From Harmonia axyridis (lineage: Eukaryota; Arthropoda; Insecta; Coleoptera; Coccinellidae): a DNA stretch of 64,000 bases. Shown here piece after piece: positions 22,976-33,905 of this stretch. A program made the position numbers and the translations under genes. Positions within the stretch are counted from its first letter, which is position 1. Each line of letters starts with the position of its first letter. The stretch is from contig NC_059501.1 in NCBI RefSeq assembly GCF_914767665.1, positions 21,614,501 through 21,678,500 on the forward strand, written 5' to 3'. The notes below the pieces were generated by a model that worked only from the letters and a program-made list of their open reading frames with translations, searched no databases and was not told where the DNA came from.

Positions 22976-25485
22976 ACACGAATATGACAAAGAGAAATAC
23001 AGAATATGACACACTAAAATCACGATTTCGACAGATATACTACAGGATTTTGACAAATATAATACAGGATTTCGACCATTATCTGTGACGAAGCACACGT
23101 TTGTTCCACTTAATTAGAAGCTAATATATTTTGCGGCGTATAAAGAGTAAATTTTATGTTCATTACTGTGCACAGTTTATATTTTTATAAAACTCTACAG
23201 TATTATAGAGTTTATTGAATGTATTTTCATGAATAAACTCTCTTATTATTATACTTCATGTCTGTCAAAATCAATTTACCATGACAACCGTAACTAGGCA
23301 AATTTTTCATTGATCAATTATAACGATCGTTAATAAAAATCTTATTCAATATTCAAGATTCTAATGAATTTTACAACGTTTTATAAGAAAATAGCATACA
23401 TATTTTATTCGGAGACGTAACTTTTCAAGGCTCGCTTTCAATTACCAGCCTCAATACATTCGGCGGGTAAACACAGGCTCGCCATGAAAAGTGACATTTC
23501 TCTTCCTTATAAAATAAAATACTATTTCCTGACTTGAGAACCAGAAGGGTTTTTAAGGGATCAATAACTAGATGGAAGGCATTGAACATTTGTCATCTCC
23601 TAAAAGGGTAACATATGGTTAATGAAAATATCTTCCTAGCAGGTTTAAATCCATTCAATTTTATTGAATAATATAATTTCTTCGTAGATGACATTATCAT
23701 CAAATTTTTAGTTTTCTTACATCGAGTAGCTATTTTTCAACTGTTGACATATTCAGTTCATATAAGTATTTGATTGACTCGGTCTTAGCTTGATGGAAAT
23801 CCATTCAAATAAGTTTAAAATTAAGGTTATTTTTAACGTCCACTGTCTATTGAATACAAAGGGTTTTCCAATTGAAATGATTCAATTTTAAATGGTGATA
23901 ATGGCAAAACTGTTCATTTCTCATGTCAATATGTTCACCAGGCTATGCCATTTACTAATGAAAAGACACACGTTTCGAAATTGTTTATTCAAGATCATGA
24001 ATAGTGATAGAAATTTAAGAAGAATTCATGAGCGCAATTATTAGGTTGATCACTTTGAAATTTGTCTACAATACGACAAGTAGTAATAACAGAAAAAAAT
24101 TTCGAGTATTCTCAGTAAGTATTCATAATTGAGCACTGACTTTCATAAAAAAATTCAACAAGTTCTTTGTTGATACGTGTATCTTTCCATTATAAAATTG
24201 CATAATCTAGTGAACACAAATGACATAAAAAATGTCAAAAAATACTACAATGTTGCTATAATCACAATTTCAAAGCACCATTCCTATCGGAAAACCGTTT
24301 ATAACAAATGACCTCGGTATATTTCCAGATTAAAACAAAACTCCGTTAACTCCAAATTACAAGGTGACAATCATCTAAACACACACAATGTCGGTACGTT
24401 TGACGAATACCCTTAACTAAATATATTATAATTCGGTTTATGACTGGTAGCAACCTGATGGACTCATGTGTATGTGTGGGCTATTATTAATTAACATCCA
24501 TGTTCTAACTTTCCACCTGAATTGTAAGAACACACGCAGATCTATGTTCCGGGGGGGCTGAGGGGTCAACCGCTCGTCTTCCCCACCTTCTTCGGGGCCG
24601 GATTGCCACCGAAGGCCTTTTGAAGTCCACATAAGCCTCCTGCAAATATTTGAACAGTAAAAATGCCCAGTCTTCGCGGTTGAAGTCAAATAAACCTCTG
24701 CAAACATGTACTAAAAATGCTGTTTGAATCACTTCCGTCGCTGACCGTGCACGGTGTGAATTCTTCTTCTTCTTCTTCGGAGAACCGACCTCTATCTATC
24801 TATGTTTTATACTGCTTTTAATGATTTTGTTCAAAAGTCTAAGTAAAACACCTTTTACATCGTACAAATTTTCATTTCTTACTTAAACTAGGCTGATTAT
24901 CAATTCAAAGAGAATAAGAAGGACTTCAGCTTAGGCGTCATATTCTAATCGTTATTTCCGAATTGTAATTCAGTTTCAAGTTGAAAAGTTAATTATTCGA
25001 TCGGAATAGACTAAGAGGAATCCTGAAGTATCAAATCTCAATTCCTTGTGTGAAGAAAATTGTTTCATAAATATTTTTTTGAAGCTTCAATTTTTGATAA
25101 ATGCGTAGACGTTTGAGTGTAAAAGTTGTTTAGCATTTCACATAGGTATTGCCTAGGATATTTCAACAATCTAATTTAATAAATACTATTTCATGAGTTT
25201 TCAGATTACATCAACAGATCTAGTAGCTTACTACATAATTTCACATATATTCGATACTTTCCAATGGGTATCGGATTCTTTATATTATGATCGTCAACAA
25301 ACAATTTATGTAATAAGATTTTTCGATTCAATCTCTGGAGTCTGATTTGATAATTCTACTTGTCTAGTGAAATAAGGCATTTGGTTACCACAAAATTGTA
25401 TGAGAAAACTTCCAAGACTGGTTTCGATGAACATTTTTTGACAATTTTTAACAACCAATCAAATTTTGTCATTTTGTTTTATATG
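22976..25485. other. Intron, no clear feature
   Basis: AT-rich tailup intron. 24500-24740 is somewhat GC-richer and carries overlapping minus-strand ORFs with no recognisable domain. A TTC microsatellite sits at about 24763-24778. Confidence 0.45.
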
Positions 25486-25738
25486 TACAGATTCACGGCT
25501 TGGCTTGATATTCAAGCCACTTGACTCAAGCTCAAGTAGCTGGAGCTTGACTTGAAATTAACTCTAGATCAAGTCAAGTAGTAGTTTTTCAATGTTAAGT
25601 CAATTATCTATTTATCAAGTACTTGACTTAACATTGAAAAACTACTACTTGATTTGATCTTGAGTTGATTTCAAGTCAAGCTCAAGCTACTTGAGCTTGG
25701 GCCAAGTAGCTTGAATACCAAGCCAAGCTGTGAATCCC
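25486..25738. repeat. Near-perfect palindrome of CAAGTAGCTTGA motifs (hAT-end type)
   Basis: From GATTCACGGCTTGG to CCAAGCTGTGAATC the two halves pair almost completely around about 25615. Each arm is built of repeated CTTGACTTGA, CAAGTAGCTTGA and TACTACTTGA words. The same termini and words flank the hAT remnants at 31.7, 45.4 and 59.1 kb, so this looks like two hAT ends joined without an interior. Confidence 0.85.
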
Positions 25739-26019
25739 TTTTCATATGAAACAATTTCACATAACTTCATTCCAAAAGAACATACGTTTTTGGCAATGCG
25801 TATGTTCAAAGTATATATATTCGCTAATCAAAGAAAAATTCCCAGAAATACAACCTACAATCACAAATATATTTGGGGTATATTTACGCATTTTGCTGCG
25901 AAAGAGAATATGAATTGAATAGGAGCATAGAATAGTAATAGGAGCTTATTTTTAAGAGATGTAAATGTTGAAATTCTTATCAGCTAGATTAATTCATGTT
26001 GCCAGTTTATTTTTGAGCA

Positions 26020-26145
26020 GTTGTTCCCCGAACAGATCATTTCGTCATAATGTCTGTTATTGAATACTAAGATCTAGATAGGGTTCGATTCGCTGATGAC
26101 GATTAAATTTGATTCTGTCCGTCGGCCCAACTGTAAACACGATAA
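26020..26145 (+). repeat. Dispersed repeat, also at 36375-36535
   Basis: Shares GAACAGATCATTTYGTCAYRATGTCTG and a later ATTAAAT...GTAAACAYGATAAC with 36375-36535. Class unknown. Confidence 0.55.
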
Positions 26146-26648
26146 CTCTTGTAAGGAAAGATCTAGAATTTCGAGGTTAATAGGCAAAACTGGACTAGGG
26201 AATGCCTAAATACGGTCGTTTGAAAACTTTTTTTCTCTTGATAATTGTCAACCTTCTATCAGAATGGAATACCTATTGTAATAAGATGTGAAATAACAAT
26301 TTCAAACTTGATGTAAATTTCATAGTGATCGCTCAACCAGAAACCGAAAATTCAAGAAGAATGTTGAAGAAAATGAACCAATATCGACCAAATCAACGGA
26401 GTTCAGATTTTAAGTTTACATATAAAATAGGAATTTCAAGTGAGCCATATCAGAACCATAAAAACTCAAGAAGAATACTCAAAAAAGAAATACCTAATAC
26501 TTTCCTAACGAGAGTTTCGATTTGGTTGAGATTTTGCGGGTTTATAGAATAACAATTCTAAGATTCGTGCATGAATTTCATGTTGATATACTTGCCAGAA
26601 ACAAAGAAATTTCAGGCAGAAAATCGAAAAAAAAATGTAGAGAACACT

Positions 26649-26735
26649 GGCGTGAAGTCCGGATTGACTTCACTTGAGCGCTCGTTCATTCATGCGCCAA
26701 TTCATGGGTGAACGAACGCTTCTTACTTCACGTCA
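26649..26735. repeat. Hairpin repeat
   Basis: GCGTGAAGT...GCGCTCGTTCATTCATG pairs with CATGGGTGAACGAACGCTTC...ACTTCACGTC, arms of about 40 bp. No other full copy seen in the window. Confidence 0.6.
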
Positions 26736-26881
26736 ATAATGAATAATGAACACCTGGCGCATTCACCATTTTGTTAATTATATTTCACGACATTTTTATT
26801 TTGTGAGTAACATACCTATATATTTCAGCAACCGCATTATTATTTCTTTTTTCATCCCTTTTTCTTTTTCTTCATTCTCAC

Positions 26882-27195
26882 CTGACATACATCCCAACTC
26901 CGTGGATGCATTACTGTGATTGTTGTTGCTGAGACTAGTATTGTTGTTGCTTTCTGTCTGGACCCCGTGCGGCGTTGCCGGCGCCGAACCACTTTTGCTC
27001 TCCATCACATCGTGATCCTCCTTGCAATAGAGGGCGCCACTCTCGCGCAGCGCGAACTCGTCCCCTGGAACTAGCGGCCGGGCGCACGCGCAACATCGAA
27101 AACATTCGATGTGGTAAATCTTGTTTTTGGCACGCATCACATAATCATTTTTGCTGAAAATGCTGCCGCACTTATCGCACTTCGCTCCGAATAAC
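26882..27195 (-). CDS. tup: Islet/tailup, second LIM domain exon
   Basis: The minus-strand exon lies between TGTTACAG|GTTATTC and ATGTCAG|GTGAGA. Its first base completes the Arg of the LIM1 exon, and its last base starts the Asp of the homeodomain exon, so both junctions are in phase. It encodes LFGAKCDKCGSIFSKNDYVM, then HIECFRCCACARPLVPGDEF, then GALYCKEDHDV. All the Cys/His/Asp zinc ligands of LIM2 are present (C-C, H-C, C-C, C-D). After the domain comes an Asn/Ser-rich linker (ESNNNTSLSNNNHSN). LIM2 binds cofactors of the Ldb/Chip type in this family. Confidence 0.97.
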
Positions 27196-27287
27196 CTGTA
27201 ACAGAAAAAACTAGGTTATAAAACATTGAATATTTGAAAAAATTAAATTAAATTTCAACTCTTTTTCAACACACATTTTGAGACACA

Positions 27288-27630
27288 AAGAGTTACTTTC
27301 CCCTCACAGTGTGGGAAAAATCCCTGCCATGTTTTTTCCGCATGGATATGTGTGCGGGAAAGAAAAAGCATTGGATTTTTCCGCACTCAAATATCAAAGA
27401 ATACATTGAATTCTGAATGAGATAACTATGGTAACGACATGCAGAATTACGTCTGTCATTCATGTGAGTGTGAATAATGAATCGAATCTTCTGAGTTTCA
27501 ATTTATCACAAGCGCTTGTAGAAAAAATTTTGTTCCCAACTCTTGCGGAAAGTGACAACTTGTTGACAACGACAATTTCGTGCGGGAAAGTACCACTTTC
27601 CGTGCTTGTTAGGAAAACTGAGCCTTTATA
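27288..27630 (+). repeat. Hairpin MITE of the TGCGGAAAGTG family, copy 2
   Basis: Reverse-orientation relative of 14323-14710: GTGTGCGGGAAAGAAAAAGC, AAGCGCTTGTAGAAAAA, CTTGCGGAAAGTGACA, TTTCGTGCGGGAAAGTACC occur in the mirrored order. Present in the intron beside the LIM2 exon. Confidence 0.8.
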
Positions 27631-29097
27631 AGTGGAAGAAATAATGAAAAAGTCATCTCTTATTTAGATAAAGCCCTTCCGCTAAGAATCTAGGTATGAA
27701 GGTATACAAAATCACAGTCTAAACGGTACCATCTACAGAAAAAATGACAAGAATAAGACACCCCACGAAATCATCTCTAAGCCTCAGGAAAACTTCCAAA
27801 CCTTCGATTTTCCTCGCGGTTTTCGAGTATACGGGGTGTTGCGGATTATTTTGAGATTCAAGTCTTATTTCTCTGTGGGCAATTTGAAAGTACCACGACG
27901 AAAAATCTACTGTGGGCCACAATATAATATTTGATTCGTTATTATCGCGATATTTGAGGTTTGTTGTTTTTTCAATGATAGAAATTTTGTATTCTTTCAA
28001 ACATTATTTGCATCAAAAATTTGCATGTGGGTAGGGGCCCAAATGTAGGTCCTAGGAAAAAAGTAATATGCAGTACCCTTCCTAGAATCAAACGAGTATA
28101 CCGGGTGGATCGTCTGAAATCAGCTTACGATCCTGGGTGTCCGAAAAAAAAAATTTTTCTTGACGGATACCTAGTAAGGGATCTACCGGCATTGTGACGA
28201 GGTCCAAAGGCCGGCGCCCCTTCGGCGAGCAAAGCGAGTTGATACATATAGCCGATGAAAGGTCGTATAAGTAATTGTTGTAATGAAAATCGAATCAACG
28301 TTGTTCTATGCCCAATATAATGTTTCAGCGAACATGACTTGAAAATGATAAGGAAAATGACATTGATAGTCGTTCGAAAATTGATATAATTAAATAATTC
28401 AGAACATCTATCCTCTGCTCATTCATAGTAGAATCTGAATTTACTTCAAAATTAGTTACTTTTTAATTGGCGACAAAATTTATCGGTTTGGAGAAGTTTT
28501 ATTGCAGTTGTAGTATTTATGGATAATTTTGCTTTTTTCCAATGAATTCCGTAAAACCGATTATATTCACCACGTGCCTAGGCCAATTATAAACAATTAT
28601 CTGATGTCAAAAAGTTATTGGTTAGATGATGGTTCATATAAAATTTGATCATAGACGTCGCCGTCGTTAGATTTGATCTACTGCAAAATATTCATCATTA
28701 TCCATTTTTTGAACTGAGTAAGGAATAAGCAGTTGATCCTCACTATTTTTCTATAAAATGAATAAGTAAGTATATTGAAAAAAAATCAACTACGTCTATG
28801 GATCGCATAAAACTTCCGCAATGTAATGCTAAAAGAAAAATAAATTATTCATAACTGCAGTAAAAATTGTGTGAACGATTAATAAATTGAATATCTAAAT
28901 TAACATGAAGACAACGTAAGTTTCGGATTCTTGTATTTTTTTAATACAACTTTTCCTCATGAGTGTTTTATGATTCAAGAAACAGACTAAATTCACAAGC
29001 TTGTATATACATTAATTTCACTAACTTGCATTCGAAGACATCATAGTCTAAGTGAATGAAAATAAATAAAAAGATTCTATCGATCACAAGTTCAACA
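27631..29097. other. Intron, no clear feature
   Basis: AT-rich tailup intron. Around 28080-28250 a GC-richer patch with a short frame (YRVDRLKSAYDPG) could be a retroelement scrap, but it is too short to call. Confidence 0.45.
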
Positions 29098-29268
29098 GCT
29101 AGTCATAGATCTTCTCTCTAACTCTTCTGTGAATTAGATATGCAATCTACATTTACAATTGAAATAGGAACATTTACAATTGAAATGTAAGAGGATTTAT
29201 TCTTATATCTTTCGGTTGATGTTGGCTCTTATCAATATTTCAAATTATCAGATTACAAGTTATAAGTT

Positions 29269-30035
29269 TGTAATAGTTATTTATTATACAAGGGAAAAAA
29301 GTATTAGATTTTAGCTCGAGTTTATGTTGTCTCCCGACGCGAAGTGGAGGGAGACAAAAAACCGAGAGCTAAAATCTAATATTTTTCCCGTGTATAATAC
29401 ACTATTTTTTTCTGTGACAGGAAAAACGACAAAATAGTGAAAGAACATATTATTACAATATATTAAAGTCAGAATGTTATCGATATGAATTTTGAATTTT
29501 TAAACTAGTAAGCTGCAAATAGACCTGCGTTGCTAAGGGAAACTTCAAAGTAATCAAATATCTGTCAATTCAATTTTGTGATTAGTTCCAAAAATTGCGA
29601 ACTCAGTAATAATTGTTTAGTAGTTATTTTGTTGAATAATATAAAGTTAAAAAATGTCTGATTCCGAGTTTTCTCTGACTCCACTGGAGTTGATAGAAGC
29701 AGATCAAGTAGCGTCACGAAAATTGTTGCCAGCTAAATCGCGGAAAATTTACGAAACCGCGTATTCAAGATTTATGGAATGGAAAATGAAAAAGACATGC
29801 AGTTCTTTCTCGGAGACAGTGTAACTGGCTTATTTTTCGGAATTGGCACAACAACAAAAGCCATCAATAGTGAGGTCGAATTATTATTATTCCTTTATCT
29901 ATATGTAGATCAATATATATCCGGGAAAAAAGTACTCACTTTTTTCCCGGGGAAAAAAGTAATTTCGTGAAAAGTCATATTTTGTTACCTGTCAACAGAG
30001 ATAAAATGTCAATTTTTTTTCCCGTCACAGAAAAA
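29269..30035 (+). mobile_element. Crypton-like tyrosine-recombinase element with terminal hairpin
   Basis: Inserted between TATAAGTTT and ACTCAGTTTTTT; the duplicate junction at 30520-30540 shows the uninterrupted site. The left side is a hairpin (about 29280-29400) with stem GTATTAGATTTTAGCTC and tip CCCGACGCGAAGTGGAGGG, followed by GTGTATAATACACTA. The right side holds CCGGGAAAAAAGTACTC/CACTTTTTTCCCGG and ends near CCCGTCACAG. In between lies the frame described separately at 29654. The element is about 765 bp, far too short for an intact recombinase, so it is an internally deleted, non-autonomous copy. Confidence 0.65.
29654..29895 (+). pseudogene. N-terminal (core-binding) part of a tyrosine-recombinase-like protein
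   Basis: From ATG 29654 the frame reads MSDSEFSLTPLELIEADQ and continues with LLPAKSRKIYETAYSRFMEW and KMKKTCSSFSETV, then a stop (TAA where a Leu codon would fit), then LAYFSELAQQQKPS. A helical 'LP-KS---YE--Y--F--W' segment followed by 'L-YF-EL----KPST' is the pattern of the SAM-like core-binding domain in tyrosine-recombinase proteins found in insect genomes (Crypton-type). The catalytic R-H-R-Y domain is absent. Family call from memory of the pattern, so moderate confidence. Confidence 0.55.
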
Positions 30036-30829
30036 ACTCAGTTTTTTCAACTATAAGATATTGATAAAGGAGGAAAAATTTTATTGAAAAATATAAAATT
30101 CCGAAACGTACGTCGGCTATTTATTAGTTATTCAATTTATTAACCGTTTACTCCATTCTTATAGTTTTGGATAATTCTATTTTTGACACAAAGGATTCTA
30201 ATTTTGATATTTATATAAGATTGCCTCCATCAAGCAGACTAATTTGAGCTTTATAATTTTTTTTTCATTTTTGCATAACAATTCAATTTCTATCAATCAG
30301 CATCTACAAGTTTGAATTTTTCCACTGAATGAAAAGATTGTAGCCATATCAAGTTTAACAGGTAGTCATAGATCTTCTCTGTTACTCTTCTGTGAAATAT
30401 ATATGCAACTCTACATTTACAGATGAAATGACAATGTTACAGAATTCATTCTTATATCTTTTGGTTGATGTTGATTCTAATCAATATTACAATACATTAC
30501 AGGTCAAAGAACCAGTTATAAGTTTTTAAACTCAGTTTTTTGAACTATAAGCAACTGATAAAGGAGGAAAAACTGTATTGAAAAATATAAAAATTCCGAA
30601 ACGTACGTCTGTCTCTATGTAAATTTAGTTATTCAATTTATTAACCGTTTACTCCATTCTTATAATTTTGGATGATTATTTTTTTAACAAAAAGAATTCT
30701 TAATTTTGATATTTATATTAGATTGCCTCCATCAAGCAGACCAATTCGAGCTTTATACTTTTTTCCATATTTGCAGAACCATTAAATTTCTATCAATCTG
30801 CACCTACATCGTTATTTTTTCGATCAGCA

Positions 30830-31170
30830 TCGTTCAACTTCGTGAACAACTGTAGGCAGCGCAGCAAGGCCGTCGATCTTTTTTTAACTCTGTCCCATAC
30901 ATTTCGGCATTGTCCACCTAATTTAGTCGTAACAAGATATGCACAGCGTGTTAGAAATCCGATGAAATTCGGAGCCGTGACATTTTTCGTATTCGGCCCG
31001 TTTGTCGACACCAAATGTACCGATATTGGCCACCTGGCCCACCAACGGAGACAGCCGCGGTCAAACACAACAAGATCCACCACGGGGAAGTCCTGAATAA
31101 ACAACCAGATGTCACCCCTGCTCCACGACAAGATGTTAACGTCAATACCGAAAACGAAAAAATTCGATTA
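30830..31170. other. GC-richer single-copy island in tailup intron
   Basis: Mixed-composition block (TATTGGCCACCTGGCCCACC near 31023) with overlapping ORFs on both strands but no recognisable domain and no fitting splice sites. Candidate regulatory DNA by inference. Confidence 0.3.
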
Positions 31171-31722
31171 GTCAAAGCAAATGTCAATGAGGGTTAGGAA
31201 CAAGAGGTTTTTCCGAACGTGTTGGTGGTTATTGGTTTGTTATTTTCGATAATAAACATTTGGAATGGTCTAGTGGACCTTATAAAAAATACACGAAGTA
31301 ATGATCTTAGAAAATAATATGTGAAAGGATTCTTAAAAAATGAGTAAAGCACTAAACTTATGCCAGAAACTCTTGTACTCGGAGACCACATGAATGTATA
31401 GAATAGGTGCATGAAGCAGCGCTCGAAATATCTTGACTTCACGCCAGTACAATTCTCATTTTTTGTTCAACATTCTGTTTGAAAACGTTTTGTAGTTCTG
31501 ACGACGTTATTAATACAAAATTTTGCACGGAAAACTTGAAATGGTTATTCTATATAGCGTAGATTACTGGGGTGAAAAAACACACTTTTTTCCTTTACTA
31601 TTTCAAAAAAATACACGCTGTTGAAAATCCGCGAAAAAAATGGTTCTATCGAAGAAAAAAAATTGTAATATAGTTTTTAAAATCTTCCGGTTTCTTCATT
31701 ATGACCATTACAATACATCAAA

Positions 31723-32500
31723 ACTTGACTTGAGCCAAGTAGTAGTAGTCTTTCAATCTCAAGTCAAGTATTAATTTATCAAGAACTTGAATCATATCAA
31801 GCTACTTGATTTTTAGCAGTTTTTTGAGTAGTGTCACATCCATATATCACATCAATCACTTTAATTTATTCTTATTATATAAAAGAACCGAAAATATCAA
31901 CTATTTTGAAATAGAAACATAAATTAAATCACTATGAATCATAACAAAATAAGAAATAATGAAAAAATAAAGTTTCTTTATATCGAGAAACCTCCAGGTT
32001 TGTTTGATTCCATAATTTTCAATCCAAGATCTTAGACACATGAGGCATCCTATAGATTTATCGCCTAACCTATTCAAGTTTTTGTAACTGTAAGAGCAGC
32101 TCTGGAAAATTGTCTTTCTTCAGGAGCTGAAGATGCTGGCGTTGAAGAAAATCCTTGGCCATTTTGGCCAAGTTTGGAAACATATTTCTGAAACTACCAA
32201 AATCTACCAAAAGATTTCATAAAAATTCGAGAAAACTACTAATAAAGTCACACTGGCGAATGCTCCAGTCTCTCGGCGATCGAGGAATCCCCTTATTCAG
32301 TCTAAGCGCGCATAAGGTTACAGAAATATATGCCGTGCGACGCGTGCATATCAAGCTCAAGTTAAAACATGTACCTTGATATCAAGTCAAGTAATAAATA
32401 TCTAAAATCAAGTCAATCCAAGCTCACGTGTGTAATTTTTCACGATCTTGATTTTCAAGTAGTTGGTTAAAATGTCAAGCTACTTGGCTTGATGAATCCC
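31723..32500 (-). mobile_element. hAT remnant with CAAGTAGCTTGA-type ends, copy 1
   Basis: The flanks (31723-31820 and 32335-32500) are packed with CTTGACTTGA/CAAGCTACTTGA words. The interior (31980-32330) is the reverse complement of the hAT C-terminal coding region in copy 2, including the stretches that there encode MAKDFLSTLVASTPVERQFS and NRLGDKFIRSLMCLRSW. Frames are broken. Confidence 0.78.
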
Positions 32501-32584
32501 TATTCGTATTGTGTGATTTTGTAAATACAACTTCGTACGCCAAATGAAAAATAAAAAATGAATTCATGATTTTTTTTTTCTAAT

Positions 32585-32815
32585 ACAGTAGCTTATTTCC
32601 AGTTAAAATGCTGTATCTTATGGTTGGAAAAACATAAGTGTGCAGGTTTGCATTGGAAGCATAGCTCATTATGGAAATTTTAAATGGTTATATAATTTCA
32701 TCTAGACCGAATAAAAAAAATGGTAAAGCAAAAATGTGTTTCTTTTGACCTCTAGAATCTACTGTTGAAATATTTGTACAGTCAAAGACTCACCCTGTAT
32801 GCCTATAGGCCTAGA
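32585..32815 (+). repeat. Dispersed repeat, also at 42470-42680
   Basis: Both copies share, in order, GTATCTTATGSTTGGAA, GTGTGCAKGTTT, AGAATCTACTGTT and CCTGTATRC. Class unknown. 32816-33571 to its right is featureless AT-rich intron. Confidence 0.65.
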
Positions 32816-33571
32816 CGCAAAATCTCAAAAAGATAGCAAATGTAATCACGGAAGAGTAATGCTTTATAACTGATAGTATCAGTAAAATTCAATAGAATTT
32901 TATCGGAATATTCCCATTGGAAATAATAAACGAAAATTCAGACCTATGACTAAAATAAACATATGAATAAAAAAGTAGCAGTCAATCAAGATTAATTGGT
33001 TCATTTGTCACGAAGGGAAGTGCTCAATAAATCTCCAATTTGGCTTAACAATAAAGAACGACGTCCTTCTTTTGATATCGGCCCATAATGGAATCGTAAA
33101 AAGGTAATCACATAATTTCCTCACAGAGTTGTCAAAATTAGTTCTCAGTGACGTTGCCAAAACTAATTTAAAGTATCTATTTAATAACATTATTTCCTGT
33201 GTGTTTTTACAGAAACGTAATAAAAAGTTAGTTTTATGTCGATTATTTTCGAAGTTTTTTAGACTCACTTTTCACTAATTAGCTACAATTGGAACAGTTC
33301 CAAATTCTTGAGAAGATTTAATAAGATTTCAGTTTTTACTGCTTCATATCCTCATCTGCAGTCAATATTAAATTCATTTGTCGAAAGAATTCGTTTGAAT
33401 ATGAATACAATTCTACTAATTATACTGTTAAAGTCATAATTTATAACTCAGATATATAATATCAGATATTTCAACTGAATCTACATAATTCCTCCTGAAG
33501 ACACTCAAGGAATAATTCTCAATTCAATTTTTTTTTTAATTTTGAAACAAATAAGTAAACTTTTCACATAC

Positions 33572-33764
33572 CTCACATAGTCCCTTTTACAATAAGTTTT
33601 TCCATCTCTAACAAAACAGGTGCATTTCTCGTCTAGAAACTGTTGACACTCTTGACATCTCAGACAAGCAGCGTGCCATTCTAGGTCCGGTGCAACCCTG
33701 AGTATGTACTGATCGTGAATTTGACCCCCACATCCCATGCAGTGGCTCAGCCTTTGAGACTTTT
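33572..33764 (-). CDS. tup: Islet/tailup, first LIM domain exon
   Basis: The minus-strand exon lies between TTGTTACAG|AAAAGTC and GTGAG|GTATGTG. It starts in phase 2 (its AA completes a codon from an upstream exon not found here) and ends with AG of an Arg codon finished by the LIM2 exon. It encodes KSQRLSHCMGCGGQIHDQYI, then LEWHAACLRCQECQQFLDEK and FVRDGKTYCKRDYVR, the full LIM1 zinc module of Islet (C-C, H-C, C-C, C-D). With the four downstream exons the visible protein is about 400 residues, normal for insect Islet minus the short N-terminus. The short ORF past 33572 into KSLLICFKIKKK is read-through into the intron. Confidence 0.96.
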
Positions 33765-33905
33765 CTGTAACAAAAAAAAAATTGATAAGTCGAAATGGTC
33801 AGTCTCATTCAAATCAGTCTGAATTCAGAGGACTCACAAGTAGATATCTTAGTCACTTTTTCTGTGTTCATTTTGTACATTTTTGGCACTACCTAGCCCA
33901 GAAAT

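Larger units (their letters stand above)
29098..30790. repeat. Local partial triplication
   Basis: 29098-29269 (GTCATAGATCTTCTCT...TATAAGTTT) recurs at 30358-30530. 30036-30290 (CTCAGTTTTTTCAACTATAAG...TCAAGCAGAC) recurs at 30531-30785. The arrangement reads as tandem copies of a ~490-bp unit, the first junction being opened by the element at 29269-30035 and the second left intact. Confidence 0.8.

Noticed and set aside
24438..24732. Two overlapping minus-strand ORFs, 75 and 89 codons
   Set aside because: No recognisable domain, no matching splice sites in phase with tailup, and frames overlap each other.
28080..28250. Possible gypsy-type polyprotein scrap (YRVDRLKSAYDPG)
   Set aside because: Only about 14 residues are suggestive; too short to support.
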